Assembly (NCBI GenBank): GCA_038529265.1
Contig: JBCBDX010000009.1
Coordinates: forward strand, 62,001 to 126,000
Length of the DNA: 64,000 nt
Reading direction: 5' to 3'
DNA from: JBCBDX01 sp038529265
GTDB taxonomy: Bacteria; Pseudomonadota; Alphaproteobacteria; Rhizobiales; Rhizobiaceae
Of this stretch, positions 7,086-15,630 are shown piece after piece. Made by a program: the position numbers and the translations under genes. The notes beneath the pieces are model-generated. The model did not search any database. It saw nothing but the letters and a program-made list of their open reading frames with translations, and had not been told where the DNA came from. Position 1 is the first letter of the stretch, and every line of letters begins with the position of its first letter.

Positions 7086-8387
7086 ATGTCTAAGAAAATT
7101 TCACTGATGGCGATGGTCGGCGGCGTTGCTGCCCTTGCTGTCTCCCCAGCGCTTGCTCAGGACGCACCGGTCGTGCCGCCTGTCGAGACACAATATATCT
7201 TCAACACGCTGCTCTTTTTGATCGGCGGCTTTCTCGTTATGTGGATGGCAGCGGGCTTTGCGATGCTCGAGGCCGGTTTGGTGCGTTCCAAGAACGTTTC
7301 CATGCAGTCCCTCAAAAACGTGGCACTCTATTCAATCGCTGGTATCATGTACTGGGCCATCGGCTATAACCTGATGTACACCGGCGTTGACGGTGGCTAC
7401 ATCGGTTCATTCGTATTCAGTTACGGCGCAGATCCCGTTGGTGGTGACGCACTTGATACAGGCTATTCCACAGCCTCGGACTGGTTCTTCCAGATGGTGT
7501 TTGTGGCAACAGCTGCGTCAATTGTCTCCGGCACAGTGGCAGAACGCGTTAAGTTGTGGCCATTCCTGATCTTCGTGGTCGTGCTGACTGGCTTCATCTA
7601 CCCAATCGCCGGTTCTTGGCAGTGGGGCGGTGGCTGGCTGTCCGAAATGGGCTTCTCTGACTTTGCTGGTTCTACACTCGTTCACTCTGTGGGCGGCTGG
7701 GCCGCGCTTGCCGGTGCGATCCTTCTTGGTGCACGCACAGGCAAATATGGTGCAGATGGTTCCGTTTCGCCTATGCCAGGTTCCAACATTCCTCTTGCAA
7801 CACTGGGTACATTCATCCTGTGGCTCGGTTGGTTCGGCTTTAACGGCGCGTCACAGCTCGCTATGGGCACAATCGGCGACGTGTCCGACGTGTCTCGTAT
7901 CTTCGTGAACACCAACATGGCTGCTGCTGGCGGTGTTGTTGCAACGATCATCCTGCTGCAGGTCCTGTACAAGAAAGTCGACGTAACCATGGTGCTGAAC
8001 GGTGCCCTGGCTGGCCTCGTCTCCATCACAGCCGAGCCGCTGGCTCCAACAGTTGGCGCTTCTATCCTGACTGGTGCTGTTGGTGGTGCGATCGTTGTCT
8101 TCACGGTTCCACTTCTCGACAAGCTGAAGATCGATGACGTTGTCGGTGCGATCCCTGTTCACCTGTTCGCTGGTATCTGGGGTACGCTCGCAGTTGCCTT
8201 CTACACTGGTAACTGGGCGGCTCAGATCACAGGTATCGTTGCATACGGCGTCTTCACCGTCGTTCTCTCGCTGATCGTTTGGTTCATCCTGAAAGCGGTT
8301 CTCGGTATCCGCGCTTCTGAAGAAGATGAAATGATGGGCATGGACAAAGCGGAAGTGGGCGTCGAAGCCTACCCAGAGTTCAGCTGA
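7086..8387 (+). CDS. amtB: Ammonium transporter
   Basis: 433 residues. ATG 7086 is chosen over ATG 7062 because AGGAG lies about 10 bases upstream and the product then begins with a clean signal peptide (MSKKISLMAMVGG..ALAQ). Eleven hydrophobic segments follow. Family blocks are AAGFAMLEAGLVRSKN, DFAGSTLVHSVGGWAALAGA (first pore histidine), GWFGFNGAS, NTNMAAAGG and PVHLFAGIWGTLAVAF. It conducts ammonium/ammonia across the inner membrane and is gated by GlnK. Codon usage looks more biased than in the neighbours, consistent with strong expression on induction. Confidence 0.96.
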   Translation: MSKKISLMAMVGGVAALAVSPALAQDAPVVPPVETQYIFNTLLFLIGGFLVMWMAAGFAMLEAGLVRSKNVSMQSLKNVALYSIAGIMYWAIGYNLMYTGVDGGYIGSFVFSYGADPVGGDALDTGYSTASDWFFQMVFVATAASIVSGTVAERVKLWPFLIFVVVLTGFIYPIAGSWQWGGGWLSEMGFSDFAGSTLVHSVGGWAALAGAILLGARTGKYGADGSVSPMPGSNIPLATLGTFILWLGWFGFNGASQLAMGTIGDVSDVSRIFVNTNMAAAGGVVATIILLQVLYKKVDVTMVLNGALAGLVSITAEPLAPTVGASILTGAVGGAIVVFTVPLLDKLKIDDVVGAIPVHLFAGIWGTLAVAFYTGNWAAQITGIVAYGVFTVVLSLIVWFILKAVLGIRASEEDEMMGMDKAEVGVEAYPEFS

Positions 8388-8398
8388 TCTGACACTTT

Positions 8399-8431
8399 CC
8401 GGGCGGCTCACAAACGCACCGCCCGGCTTTT
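8399..8431 (+). terminator. Hairpin after amtB
   Basis: CCGGGCGG (8399-8406) pairs with CCGCCCGG (8419-8426) across a 12-base loop and is followed by a short CTTTTC run. It starts 12 bases after the amtB stop. It is the first of two tandem hairpins. Confidence 0.7.
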
Positions 8432-8469
8432 CAATCCCGTCGTGATGGTCTTAACCGTCACACACAATT

Positions 8470-8497
8470 GGCCCGGTCATGTACCGGGCCTTTTTTT
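8470..8497 (+). terminator. Rho-independent terminator, second of tandem pair
   Basis: GGCCCGGT (8470-8477) pairs with ACCGGGCC (8483-8490) around a 5-base loop and is followed by seven T residues. This is a strong intrinsic terminator separating glnK-amtB from the ftsK promoter. Confidence 0.92.
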
Positions 8498-8527
8498 GTG
8501 CTCCAGTATCTGCACACCAGCGCATGG

Positions 8528-8542
8528 TTAATGCAGCCTTAA
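8528..8542. promoter_or_regulatory. CtrA-type box upstream of ftsK
   Basis: TTAA (8528-8531), seven bases, TTAA (8539-8542): an exact match to the CtrA full site TTAA-N7-TTAA, in an extended palindromic context GGTTAA...TTAACC. It lies 33 bases before the chosen ftsK ATG, overlapping where promoter or leader must be. CtrA is the cell-cycle master regulator of alphaproteobacteria and often controls division genes, so regulation of ftsK is plausible. No binding evidence. Confidence 0.6.
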
Positions 8543-8575
8543 CCATCAGTGCTTAGCGTTGCAGGCATAAAGCAA

Positions 8576-11146
8576 ATGACGGATACCGGCATGAATATCG
8601 ACACTGGCCATGTCATCGATAGCGCTGACGAGTTTTCAAATCCTGCAAACGGTGGCGGGCTGTCCGACAGTATGCGCGGATTACTCCGTCGACAGGCACA
8701 GTTCGCGCTCGGCGTTGCACTGATCATTGGTGTCGCATACTGCGCAATTTCGCTCCTCTTCTGGAACGTGGCAGATCCAAGCTGGTCGCATGCCACCAGT
8801 GCACCGGTCACCAATTTGATGGGGACTGCCGGTGCCATTATTGCTGATCTGCTGACCCAGTTTCTGGGACTTTCCTCCTTTTCAGTGCTGTTGATTGCTG
8901 GTTTTGGCGGTTATGCGTTGATGCGCGGTGTCAGATGGAGCCATTTGCCAAAACGAATGGCCGTTGCAGCCTTCGCTGTGCTGTTGGTTGCCATGTTCTT
9001 TGGCACCGTAGCGGCTCCTTCTTCCTGGCCTCTTCCAACGGGTCTTGGCGGTGTTATTGGCGATCTGTTGCTCGGTATTCCCGGTGTTTTTATTGGTGAT
9101 TATCCGCGATCTGTAACGGGTTTCCTTCTCGGTGTCTTGCTGGTTGCACCGGCAATATATGCCACAGTCATTGCATGCGGCTTCGGTTGGGCCACTGATG
9201 AGAGCGATGAAGACAATGATCACGGGGCTTTGGTTGGCGCATTGATACATGGGCTTTATTCCGCAAGAGCAACCGTAATGCGCGCACTACCCGTTAGGCG
9301 TCAGTCAAAGAAACCGCGCCGCGCGCGACGCAATGCCGTTCCTGAAGATGTTGGTGGACTGCGGGTAGAGCCTGATTTGGGTATTTTTGTCCGCGATGAT
9401 GTCAGCGCTCCCATGGCGGCATCTGTCGAAGATATTGATCAAGATATTGCCGAAGCCGTAGAACGCGCGATGGTAGAGCCGTCGCCAACAATTGAGACAC
9501 CATCTGCCGCGTCCATGCCAGTTGGCTCACAGCCGCGCGTTCTGAAACCTGCCGCACCACCAAAACAAAGCGCTCGTGTGCATCGCGATGCCCAGCCGAA
9601 CCTTATTGATGACGGCCTTTTCGAGTTGCCTTCTGTTCACTTGCTCAATCAGCCGAAGAACGTTGAGCGCGACCCGACGTTGACTGATGATGCGCTGGAA
9701 CAGAATGCGCGGTTGCTCGAGGGCGTGTTGGATGACTTTGGCGTCAAAGGCGAAATCATTCAGGTGCAGCCCGGCCCTGTTGTTACGCTTTATGAGCTAG
9801 AGCCAGCGCCTGGCATCAAGTCCTCACGGGTCATCGGCCTAGCGGAAGATATTGCGCGCTCAATGAGCGCTATTGCAGCCCGTGTTGCCGTGGTGCCGGG
9901 CCGCAACGCAATTGGTATTGAACTGCCTAACTCGCGCCGAGAGACGGTTTATCTAAGAGAGCTGATTTCCAGCCAGGCGTTCGAGAAGGCCAAAGCCAAG
10001 CTGGGTCTGACACTCGGTAAAACCATCAATGGCGACGCTGTCATCGCTGATCTCGCCAAGATGCCCCACCTCTTGGTCGCTGGTACAACAGGCTCCGGTA
10101 AATCGGTTGCCATCAATACGATGATCTTATCGCTGCTATACCGCATGACGCCGGAGCAATGCCGGTTGATCATGATTGATCCCAAAATGCTGGAATTGTC
10201 TGTTTATGACGGCATTCCCCATTTGCTGACACCGGTTGTCACCGATCCGAAGAAAGCCGTTGTGGCGCTCAAATGGACCGTGCGCGAGATGGAACAGCGC
10301 TACAAGAACATGTCCAAGCTCGGGGTGCGCAACATTGATGGCTATAACGCACGTGTAAATGAGGCGCTCTCAAAGGGCGAAGAAATTACGCGTACCGTTC
10401 AAACCGGTTTTGATCGAGAAACTGGCGAAGCAGTCTATGAAACCGAAGCGCTCGAGTTGGAGCCTATGCCATACATTGTCGTGATTATCGATGAGATGGC
10501 TGATCTCATGATGGTCGCCGGCAAGGAGATTGAAGGAACTGTTCAGCGCCTGGCGCAGATGGCGCGTGCGGCGGGCATTCATGTGATCATGGCGACGCAG
10601 CGTCCGTCTGTTGATGTGATCACGGGTACAATCAAGGCGAACTTCCCGACGCGTATCTCGTTCCAGGTGACCTCCAAGATCGACAGCCGGACCATTTTGG
10701 GTGAACAAGGCGCTGAACAACTGCTTGGCATGGGCGACATGCTTTATATGGCTGGCGGCGGGCGTATTCAGCGTGTGCACGGACCGTTCGTCTCGGACAA
10801 TGAAGTTGAGGATATTGTGCGTCACCTGAAAAGCCAGGGCGTGCCGCAATATCTCGATGCTGTCACCGAAGAGGATGATGAGGACCCCGTGGATGGTGGG
10901 GGCCAGGCTGGCGCTGGCGGCATGGGCGATAGTGATGATCCCTATGATCAAGCCGTCGCGGTTGTCCTGCGTGACCGCAAGGTATCTACCTCTTATATTC
11001 AGCGTCGTCTTGGCATCGGTTACAATCGCGCCGCCTCCATTATTGAGCGTATGGAAGAAGAGGGATTGATCGGCCCCGCCAACCACGCTGGAAAACGCGA
11101 GATACTCGTACCATCTGAAGAAGAACAGATCGCTGGCATGGGGTGA
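8576..11146 (+). CDS. ftsK: DNA translocase FtsK
   Basis: 856 residues from ATG 8576 (GTG 8549 and ATG 8591 are alternatives; 8549 would begin just after the CtrA box). Four hydrophobic helices occupy about 40-200 and anchor it at the septum. A variable linker follows to about 360. The motor has Walker A GTTGSGKSVAI near residue 503 and Walker B VVIIDEMADLM near 634, with ATQRPSVDVITG after it. The C-terminal winged-helix gamma domain (about 788-850, VLRDRKVSTSYIQRRLGIGY) reads KOPS and activates XerCD at dif. It couples chromosome dimer resolution to division. Confidence 0.96.
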   Translation: MTDTGMNIDTGHVIDSADEFSNPANGGGLSDSMRGLLRRQAQFALGVALIIGVAYCAISLLFWNVADPSWSHATSAPVTNLMGTAGAIIADLLTQFLGLSSFSVLLIAGFGGYALMRGVRWSHLPKRMAVAAFAVLLVAMFFGTVAAPSSWPLPTGLGGVIGDLLLGIPGVFIGDYPRSVTGFLLGVLLVAPAIYATVIACGFGWATDESDEDNDHGALVGALIHGLYSARATVMRALPVRRQSKKPRRARRNAVPEDVGGLRVEPDLGIFVRDDVSAPMAASVEDIDQDIAEAVERAMVEPSPTIETPSAASMPVGSQPRVLKPAAPPKQSARVHRDAQPNLIDDGLFELPSVHLLNQPKNVERDPTLTDDALEQNARLLEGVLDDFGVKGEIIQVQPGPVVTLYELEPAPGIKSSRVIGLAEDIARSMSAIAARVAVVPGRNAIGIELPNSRRETVYLRELISSQAFEKAKAKLGLTLGKTINGDAVIADLAKMPHLLVAGTTGSGKSVAINTMILSLLYRMTPEQCRLIMIDPKMLELSVYDGIPHLLTPVVTDPKKAVVALKWTVREMEQRYKNMSKLGVRNIDGYNARVNEALSKGEEITRTVQTGFDRETGEAVYETEALELEPMPYIVVIIDEMADLMMVAGKEIEGTVQRLAQMARAAGIHVIMATQRPSVDVITGTIKANFPTRISFQVTSKIDSRTILGEQGAEQLLGMGDMLYMAGGGRIQRVHGPFVSDNEVEDIVRHLKSQGVPQYLDAVTEEDDEDPVDGGGQAGAGGMGDSDDPYDQAVAVVLRDRKVSTSYIQRRLGIGYNRAASIIERMEEEGLIGPANHAGKREILVPSEEEQIAGMG

Positions 11147-11226
11147 GCAAACTTTAATGTTAGCGCCCAAGTGCGGACAAAGTGTCGGCTTAACCCGGCC
11201 ATAGTTTGAAGAAGAATGGTGAAACC

Positions 11227-11880
11227 ATGACCTTGAAGAAACCCTATGCCATCTCCCGTCGCAGCCTTTTGACCGGCGGTTTGGCTGTTTTGGCGAGCAC
11301 CGGGTTCAATTTTACACCAATCGCCGCGATGGCTGCACCTGCAGCGCCGCAAGAGATCGCTGACCGTTTCTCCAATGTGCGCACCATGATGGGCGAGTTC
11401 ATTCAGTTTGGGCCCACAGGTCAACAAACCGGCGGTCGATTTTTCATCGAGCGCCCCGGCAAAGTGCTGTTTCTATACGAAGATCCGGCGGCCATTCGTG
11501 TGGTAGCTGATGGTCGTAGCGTTGTCGTCAACAATACGAAGTTGAAGACATGGGATATCTATCCGCTCAACCAAACACCCTTGCAGCTGGTTTTGAATGA
11601 CAGGATTGATCTGTCAGGTGAACGCGTCACAAAGGTGGAAGAAACCGATGACCTAACCACCATCGTGATGCAGGACAAAAAGCTCTTCGGTGACAGCCAG
11701 ATTACCATGATGTTCGACCCGGCTTCATTTGATCTTCGCCAGTGGACCATCCGTGATGCTAAGGGCAAAGATACGACGGTGATGATTTTCAACGTCGAAG
11801 AAGGCGTCAATTTTGGGCCGGACACATTTGAGATCGACTACCGACGTATTCGCCGTGAGCGTGAGCGTCAGAACCGCTAA
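11227..11880 (+). CDS. lolA: LolA-like outer-membrane lipoprotein carrier protein
   Basis: 217 residues from ATG 11227. The N-terminus has SRRSLLTGGLAVLA and then AMAAPA, a signal peptide with a twin-arginine-like start, so it is periplasmic. The beta-barrel core is recognised from FSNVRTMMGEFIQFGPTGQQ, GGRFFIERPGKVLFLYEDPA and YPLNQTPLQLVLND, and LRQWTIRDAKGKDT near the end. LolA ferries lipoproteins from LolCDE in the inner membrane to the outer membrane. The ftsK-lolA-xthA order is widely kept in Rhizobiales. A single TTAACC half-site occurs upstream, too little to call. Confidence 0.88.
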   Translation: MTLKKPYAISRRSLLTGGLAVLASTGFNFTPIAAMAAPAAPQEIADRFSNVRTMMGEFIQFGPTGQQTGGRFFIERPGKVLFLYEDPAAIRVVADGRSVVVNNTKLKTWDIYPLNQTPLQLVLNDRIDLSGERVTKVEETDDLTTIVMQDKKLFGDSQITMMFDPASFDLRQWTIRDAKGKDTTVMIFNVEEGVNFGPDTFEIDYRRIRRERERQNR

Positions 11881-11977
11881 GCTCAAATCAAGTTTCATGT
11901 GATTGGCCGCGCAAACACGGCGCTGCCACTTGCTTTTTGCCTCGGTGATTGTTTCACCGGAGGACGAGGAGCAAGGC

Positions 11978-12790
11978 ATGGCACAAACTGACTTTTCTAT
12001 TGCGACCTGGAACATCAATTCGGTGCGGTTGCGGCGTGGGCTGGTCGAACGTCTCATTCTCGATCATGCCCCGGACGTGATCTGCTTGCAGGAAACCAAG
12101 TGCCAGAATTCAGAATTTCCCTCTGCGGCCTTCACCAAGCTCGGTTACCACCATTTGGCGATTAACGGTCAGAAAGCCTACCATGGGGTGGCTACATTAT
12201 CACGCCTGCCGATCGAAGAAATCGAGCGGCGTGAGTTCTGCCAGATGGGAGACGCCCGCCACGTCAAAGCGGATATTCTTTTGGGTGAAAGAAGGATTTC
12301 TGTTCACAATTTCTATGTGCCTGCCGGAGGCGACGAACCCGACCCCGCCATCAATCCGAAATTCGACCATAAGCTGAAGTTTCTGGATGAGATGGAAGAT
12401 ATCCGATCCCAAGGTAGCGATAATCATTTCTCCCTTTTGCTTGGTGACCTGAACATTGCGCCACTTCCAGAAGATGTGTGGTCACACAAGCAGCTTTTGA
12501 AAGTCGTAAGCCATACCCCAGTTGAAACCGACGGTTTGGAACGTCTGCGCCAGTCAACGGGTTGGGCTGATTTGGTGCGAGATTTCTTTGGCGCTGATGA
12601 GACCCTATTTTCTTGGTGGAGTTACCGTGCAAAAGACTGGGCTGCTTCCAATCGAGGCCGCCGTCTGGACCATATTTGGGGTTCGCCCAACATTTCACCA
12701 AGTTTGAAAAGCGTTGAAATATTGTCTGCGGCACGAGGCTGGGAAAAGCCATCCGACCATGTGCCGATTATCGCACGTTTTAAACTCTAA
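11978..12790 (+). CDS. xthA: Exodeoxyribonuclease III
   Basis: 270 residues from ATG 11978 (MAQTDFSIATWNINSVRLRR). Exo III/AP-endonuclease motifs are present in order: WNINSVR (Asn/Mg), DVICLQETKC (catalytic Glu), NFYVPAGGDE, LLLGDLNIAP (Asp/Asn), and RRLDHIWGS plus KPSDHVPI (catalytic Asp-His). It cleaves DNA at abasic sites and degrades 3' ends during base-excision repair. The tail overlaps the convergent cyclic-nucleotide-binding gene by four bases. Confidence 0.93.
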   Translation: MAQTDFSIATWNINSVRLRRGLVERLILDHAPDVICLQETKCQNSEFPSAAFTKLGYHHLAINGQKAYHGVATLSRLPIEEIERREFCQMGDARHVKADILLGERRISVHNFYVPAGGDEPDPAINPKFDHKLKFLDEMEDIRSQGSDNHFSLLLGDLNIAPLPEDVWSHKQLLKVVSHTPVETDGLERLRQSTGWADLVRDFFGADETLFSWWSYRAKDWAASNRGRRLDHIWGSPNISPSLKSVEILSAARGWEKPSDHVPIIARFKL

Positions 12791-13254
12791 AGATCACTTG
12801 CTGCGTTAAAGCGCGCTTCCAAGCGTCCAATATCTTGAAGCAGCTTTTTCAGGTCGCGACTAAGTTCGCTGTGAATGGCTGCTGCTGTTTCCGGGTATTC
12901 GCGTAGCATTCGGTGAAATAGTGAACGGTTGATGCGCAGCAATGTCACATCACTGGTTGCCACCGCTGTAAATGCTCGCTCCAGCTGTGTCAGAAGCGCC
13001 ATTTGCCCAAGCATGGCAGGTCGCTTGAGGCTTTTCAGTGTCTTGTTGCCATCGGTAGTGGCGACAAGCGCTTCGACTTCGCCATTTGCAATGACACAGC
13101 TATAATCTGCCAAGTCGCCCTGTCTGAAAATAACCTGGCCATCGAGGAAGGAGAGGCGCTCAGCGCCAAAGGCAAGCAGCCTCAACTGATCCGCATTAAG
13201 ATCAGCGAAAAGCGGCGCCTCGGCTATCAGGCGAATATCATCGTCCAGTGACAC
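12787..13254 (-). CDS. Cyclic-nucleotide-binding-domain protein without DNA-binding domain
   Basis: 155 residues. A single CRP-type beta-roll fills nearly the whole protein: LFADLNADQLRLLAFGAERL, VIFRQGDLADYSCVIANGEV and PAMLGQMALLTQLERAFTAVA, then a long C-terminal helix ending KKLLQDIGRLEARF. No helix-turn-helix follows, so it is not a CRP/FNR transcription factor. It may bind cAMP or cGMP and act on a partner. The phosphate-binding cassette lacks the usual RxA arginine in a clear form (QLERAFTA is the closest). It lies just downstream of cenR on the same strand. Confidence 0.8.
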   Translation of the reverse strand: MSLDDDIRLIAEAPLFADLNADQLRLLAFGAERLSFLDGQVIFRQGDLADYSCVIANGEVEALVATTDGNKTLKSLKRPAMLGQMALLTQLERAFTAVATSDVTLLRINRSLFHRMLREYPETAAAIHSELSRDLKKLLQDIGRLEARFNAASDL

Positions 13255-13339
13255 GGCTTGACCATCGGTTTGCTGGTTGCATCAGGGGGCTGACCACTAG
13301 CGTCTTTGCCGTCCGATGCAAAGCCGGTTAGGTGCCTGT

Positions 13340-14023
13340 TCAAGGCACCAATTTATAGCCACCGCTTTCTGTCACCAGAATTGACGCGTTGGATGGGTCT
13401 TTTTCGATTTTTTGGCGCAGTCGATACACATGGGTTTCGAGCGTATGTGTCGTTACGCCGGAATTATATCCCCACACTTCTTCTAACAATGTGTCACGCG
13501 AAACGACGCGAGCGCCTGCGCGGTACAAAAATTTGATGATGTTGGCTTCTTTTTCAGTCAGACGCACCTTGGTGCCATCGCCCTCAACCAGCAATTTGTG
13601 GGCTGGCTTGAAGGTATAGTGCCCAACGCTGAATGTTGCGTCTTCGCTCTGTTCATGTTGGCGCAACTGCGCACGCACACGCGCTAAAAGGACAGCGAAT
13701 TTGAAAGGCTTGGTGACATAGTCGTTAGCCCCCGCTTCAAGACCGAGGATTGTGTCTGAATCGGTATCGTGGCCGGTCAACATGATGACAGGGGCCTTAA
13801 AGCCACCTTTTCGCAGGATTTTCACCGCTTCACGACCATCCATGTCCGGCAATCCAACGTCCATGACCACAAGGTCGATCATGTTGTTGCGCGCAGCTTC
13901 GACGCCCTTCGTGGCAGTCTGTTCTTGCAGAACATGGAACTCTTCATAAAGCGACAGCTGTTCGTTGAGAATTTCGCGCAGATCGTCGTCATCGTCGACG
14001 AGAAGTATGGTCTTGGTGGTCAT
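13340..14023 (-). CDS. cenR: Response regulator CenR (OmpR family)
   Basis: 227 residues. A receiver domain (1-120) has the acidic pocket VDDDDDL, phosphorylation site Asp55 in LVVMDVGLPDMDG, the conserved Thr in VIMLTGHDT and Lys in YVTKPFKFAVLLARV. The C-terminal winged helix has VRLTEKEANIIKFLYRAGAR and THTLETHVYRLRQKIEKDPS. The match is to CenR, an essential envelope regulator of alphaproteobacteria whose kinase is CenK. No kinase gene is adjacent here, as is common for cenR. The name rests on remembered family similarity. Confidence 0.85.
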   Translation of the reverse strand: MTTKTILLVDDDDDLREILNEQLSLYEEFHVLQEQTATKGVEAARNNMIDLVVMDVGLPDMDGREAVKILRKGGFKAPVIMLTGHDTDSDTILGLEAGANDYVTKPFKFAVLLARVRAQLRQHEQSEDATFSVGHYTFKPAHKLLVEGDGTKVRLTEKEANIIKFLYRAGARVVSRDTLLEEVWGYNSGVTTHTLETHVYRLRQKIEKDPSNASILVTESGGYKLVP

Positions 14024-14140
14024 CGGTCACCTTGATATTCGTGTTGCTGCAAATCACTCTCGATCATTGCATTGTTTCTTTTTATGTTTGGTAACGTCAA
14101 CTGATGTTTACGGCCAAAATAAGCAACCATCGGCGCGATC

Positions 14141-14677
14141 ATGTTTGAACACATCGCTGTGAGAAAGAAGCCCGGTTCCGTGATCGAAGCTGTACTAGCC
14201 GCCGGTAACCGGCAATTTCAGTGCGTTTTGGGTAAAGGCGGCACCACTGTGTTTAAACGGGAAGGCGATGGTGCAACGCCTGCTCATAGGGTTTTGCACC
14301 CACTTTCCGCCTATTGGCGCTCGGATCGCTTGTTGAAACGTCCAGTGTGCAGTCTGCCTCTTCGGGCCATTCAATTTACCGACGGCTGGTGCGATGAGCC
14401 CGCAAGTGCCACATATAATCAGCCTGTGCGCCTTCCTTTTGCGCCGTCACATGAAGTGATGATGCGTCAGGACTGCCTCTACGATCTTTGCGTTGTGCTT
14501 GACTGGAATATGCCGCCTGTGCGGTCGCGTGGCCGCGGTTCTGCGATTTTCATGCATGTTGCCAAACCCGGCTTTCCGCCGACTGCCGGATGTATTGCCA
14601 TGGCATTGCCCGACCTTTTGCAAATCGTATCGCGTCTTTCGATAACGACCAAAATCATCGTTTATCGCCAAAGCTAG
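14141..14677 (+). CDS. L,D-transpeptidase-family (YkuD-like) protein
   Basis: 178 residues. The C-terminal half has IFMHVAKPGFPPTAGCIAMA, giving His139 and Cys151 in the order expected for the YkuD catalytic site, but with TAGC where classical enzymes have SHGC. This is the variant group lacking a signal peptide and LysM domain. The N-terminal part (QCVLGKGGTTVFKREGDGAT, LPLRAIQFTDGWCDEPASA) matches the same group of cytoplasm-predicted proteins. Known members of the broader family cross-link or trim peptidoglycan; for this variant the substrate is uncertain. It is divergent from cenR. Confidence 0.75.
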   Translation: MFEHIAVRKKPGSVIEAVLAAGNRQFQCVLGKGGTTVFKREGDGATPAHRVLHPLSAYWRSDRLLKRPVCSLPLRAIQFTDGWCDEPASATYNQPVRLPFAPSHEVMMRQDCLYDLCVVLDWNMPPVRSRGRGSAIFMHVAKPGFPPTAGCIAMALPDLLQIVSRLSITTKIIVYRQS

Positions 14678-14680
14678 GGG

Positions 14681-15088
14681 TCAGAGCCCCATGAAGCCGA
14701 TAACAGCACCCATGATGAGCAGGACACCAAGCCAGTGAGCGCCATCAATGAGGGTTAGATCCCAACCCTTTCCGCCGTAGCGGTGGTTGATTGTCAGTGT
14801 CGTGATCACAAAGCCCAGCCAGACGAAAAATCCGGAAACCACGCCGTTCCGCAGTGTCACCTGGCCTTCGCCCAAATGTCCGATCAAGCCCGCCATCATG
14901 GTGGCCATCACCAGTTGGCAGACAAAGGTGATAGCAAATATCGACGGATTCATATTGGCGTCTTCCGGCGCGATACCCGCTGCTTTCATCCACGGCTTTG
15001 ACAATACGCCATAGTAGATGGCACCAAAAACGAAGGCCGCAATGGTTGCCGTCCCGATCGCGAACGGATTAAAGCCTGAAAATTCCAT
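14681..15088 (-). CDS. DUF1761 family membrane protein
   Basis: 135 residues from the ATG at 15088 (MEFSGFNPFAIGTATIAAFV). Four hydrophobic segments are visible. Family blocks are FGAIYYGVLSKPWMKAAGI, then GVVSGFFVWLGFVITTLTIN and GAHWLGVLLIMGAVIGF. The family is of unknown function and found in the inner membrane. Three bases separate its end from the convergent L,D-transpeptidase-like gene. A longer frame upstream would overlap the EVE gene's tail and is not needed. Confidence 0.8.
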   Translation of the reverse strand: MEFSGFNPFAIGTATIAAFVFGAIYYGVLSKPWMKAAGIAPEDANMNPSIFAITFVCQLVMATMMAGLIGHLGEGQVTLRNGVVSGFFVWLGFVITTLTINHRYGGKGWDLTLIDGAHWLGVLLIMGAVIGFMGL

Positions 15089-15146
15089 CTGATCCCCCAA
15101 TCCTGAACTGTTCAGATTAGAGTGTATTATGATGAGTGCCTTAAGA

Positions 15147-15578
15147 CTAGAGCGGTGGGTTTTCCAACCCGCCCATGGCACATACTTCCAACCACTCCTC
15201 TTTGGTCACGGGTTGAACGGAAAGCCGCATTGAGGTGACAAGCGACATGTTCCCTAGTGCCGGGTTGGCTTTGACGTCTTTCAGGCTGACCGGGTTGGGC
15301 ATGTCGCAAACAGCCTTGATGTCAACGCACTCCCAACGTTCATCATCGGTTGTCGAATCAGGGTGAATTTCCGCGCAGACCTCAACAATACCCACGACAT
15401 CGAGGCCCTCGTTGGAATGGTAGAAGAAACCTTTGTCACCGAGCTTCATGGCACGCATATTGTTGCGGGCCTGATAATTGCGAATGCCGTCCCACTCTTC
15501 GCCAGCATCGCCTTTGGCTTTTTGTTGTTCCCATGACCATTTGAACGGTTCTGATTTGAAGAGCCAGTAATTGCCCAT
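15147..15578 (-). CDS. EVE domain-containing protein
   Basis: 143 residues, all one domain. It begins MGNYWLFKSEPFKWSWEQQK and continues WDGIRNYQARNNMRAMKLGD, KGFFYHSNEGLDVVGIVEVC and MSLVTSMRLSVQPVTKEEW. This is the EVE/PUA-like fold related to human THYN1. Members are thought to bind modified bases in DNA or RNA; the aromatic cage cannot be confirmed here. It follows gpsA and tsaD on the same strand, a common Rhizobiales order, although the YciI gene often found between gpsA and the EVE gene is missing. Confidence 0.9.
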   Translation of the reverse strand: MGNYWLFKSEPFKWSWEQQKAKGDAGEEWDGIRNYQARNNMRAMKLGDKGFFYHSNEGLDVVGIVEVCAEIHPDSTTDDERWECVDIKAVCDMPNPVSLKDVKANPALGNMSLVTSMRLSVQPVTKEEWLEVCAMGGLENPPL

Positions 15579-15630
15579 TTGTCGCTACCTGCATTGCCTT
15601 GACCGACACATAGCCCTGGCAGTTCGCTGG

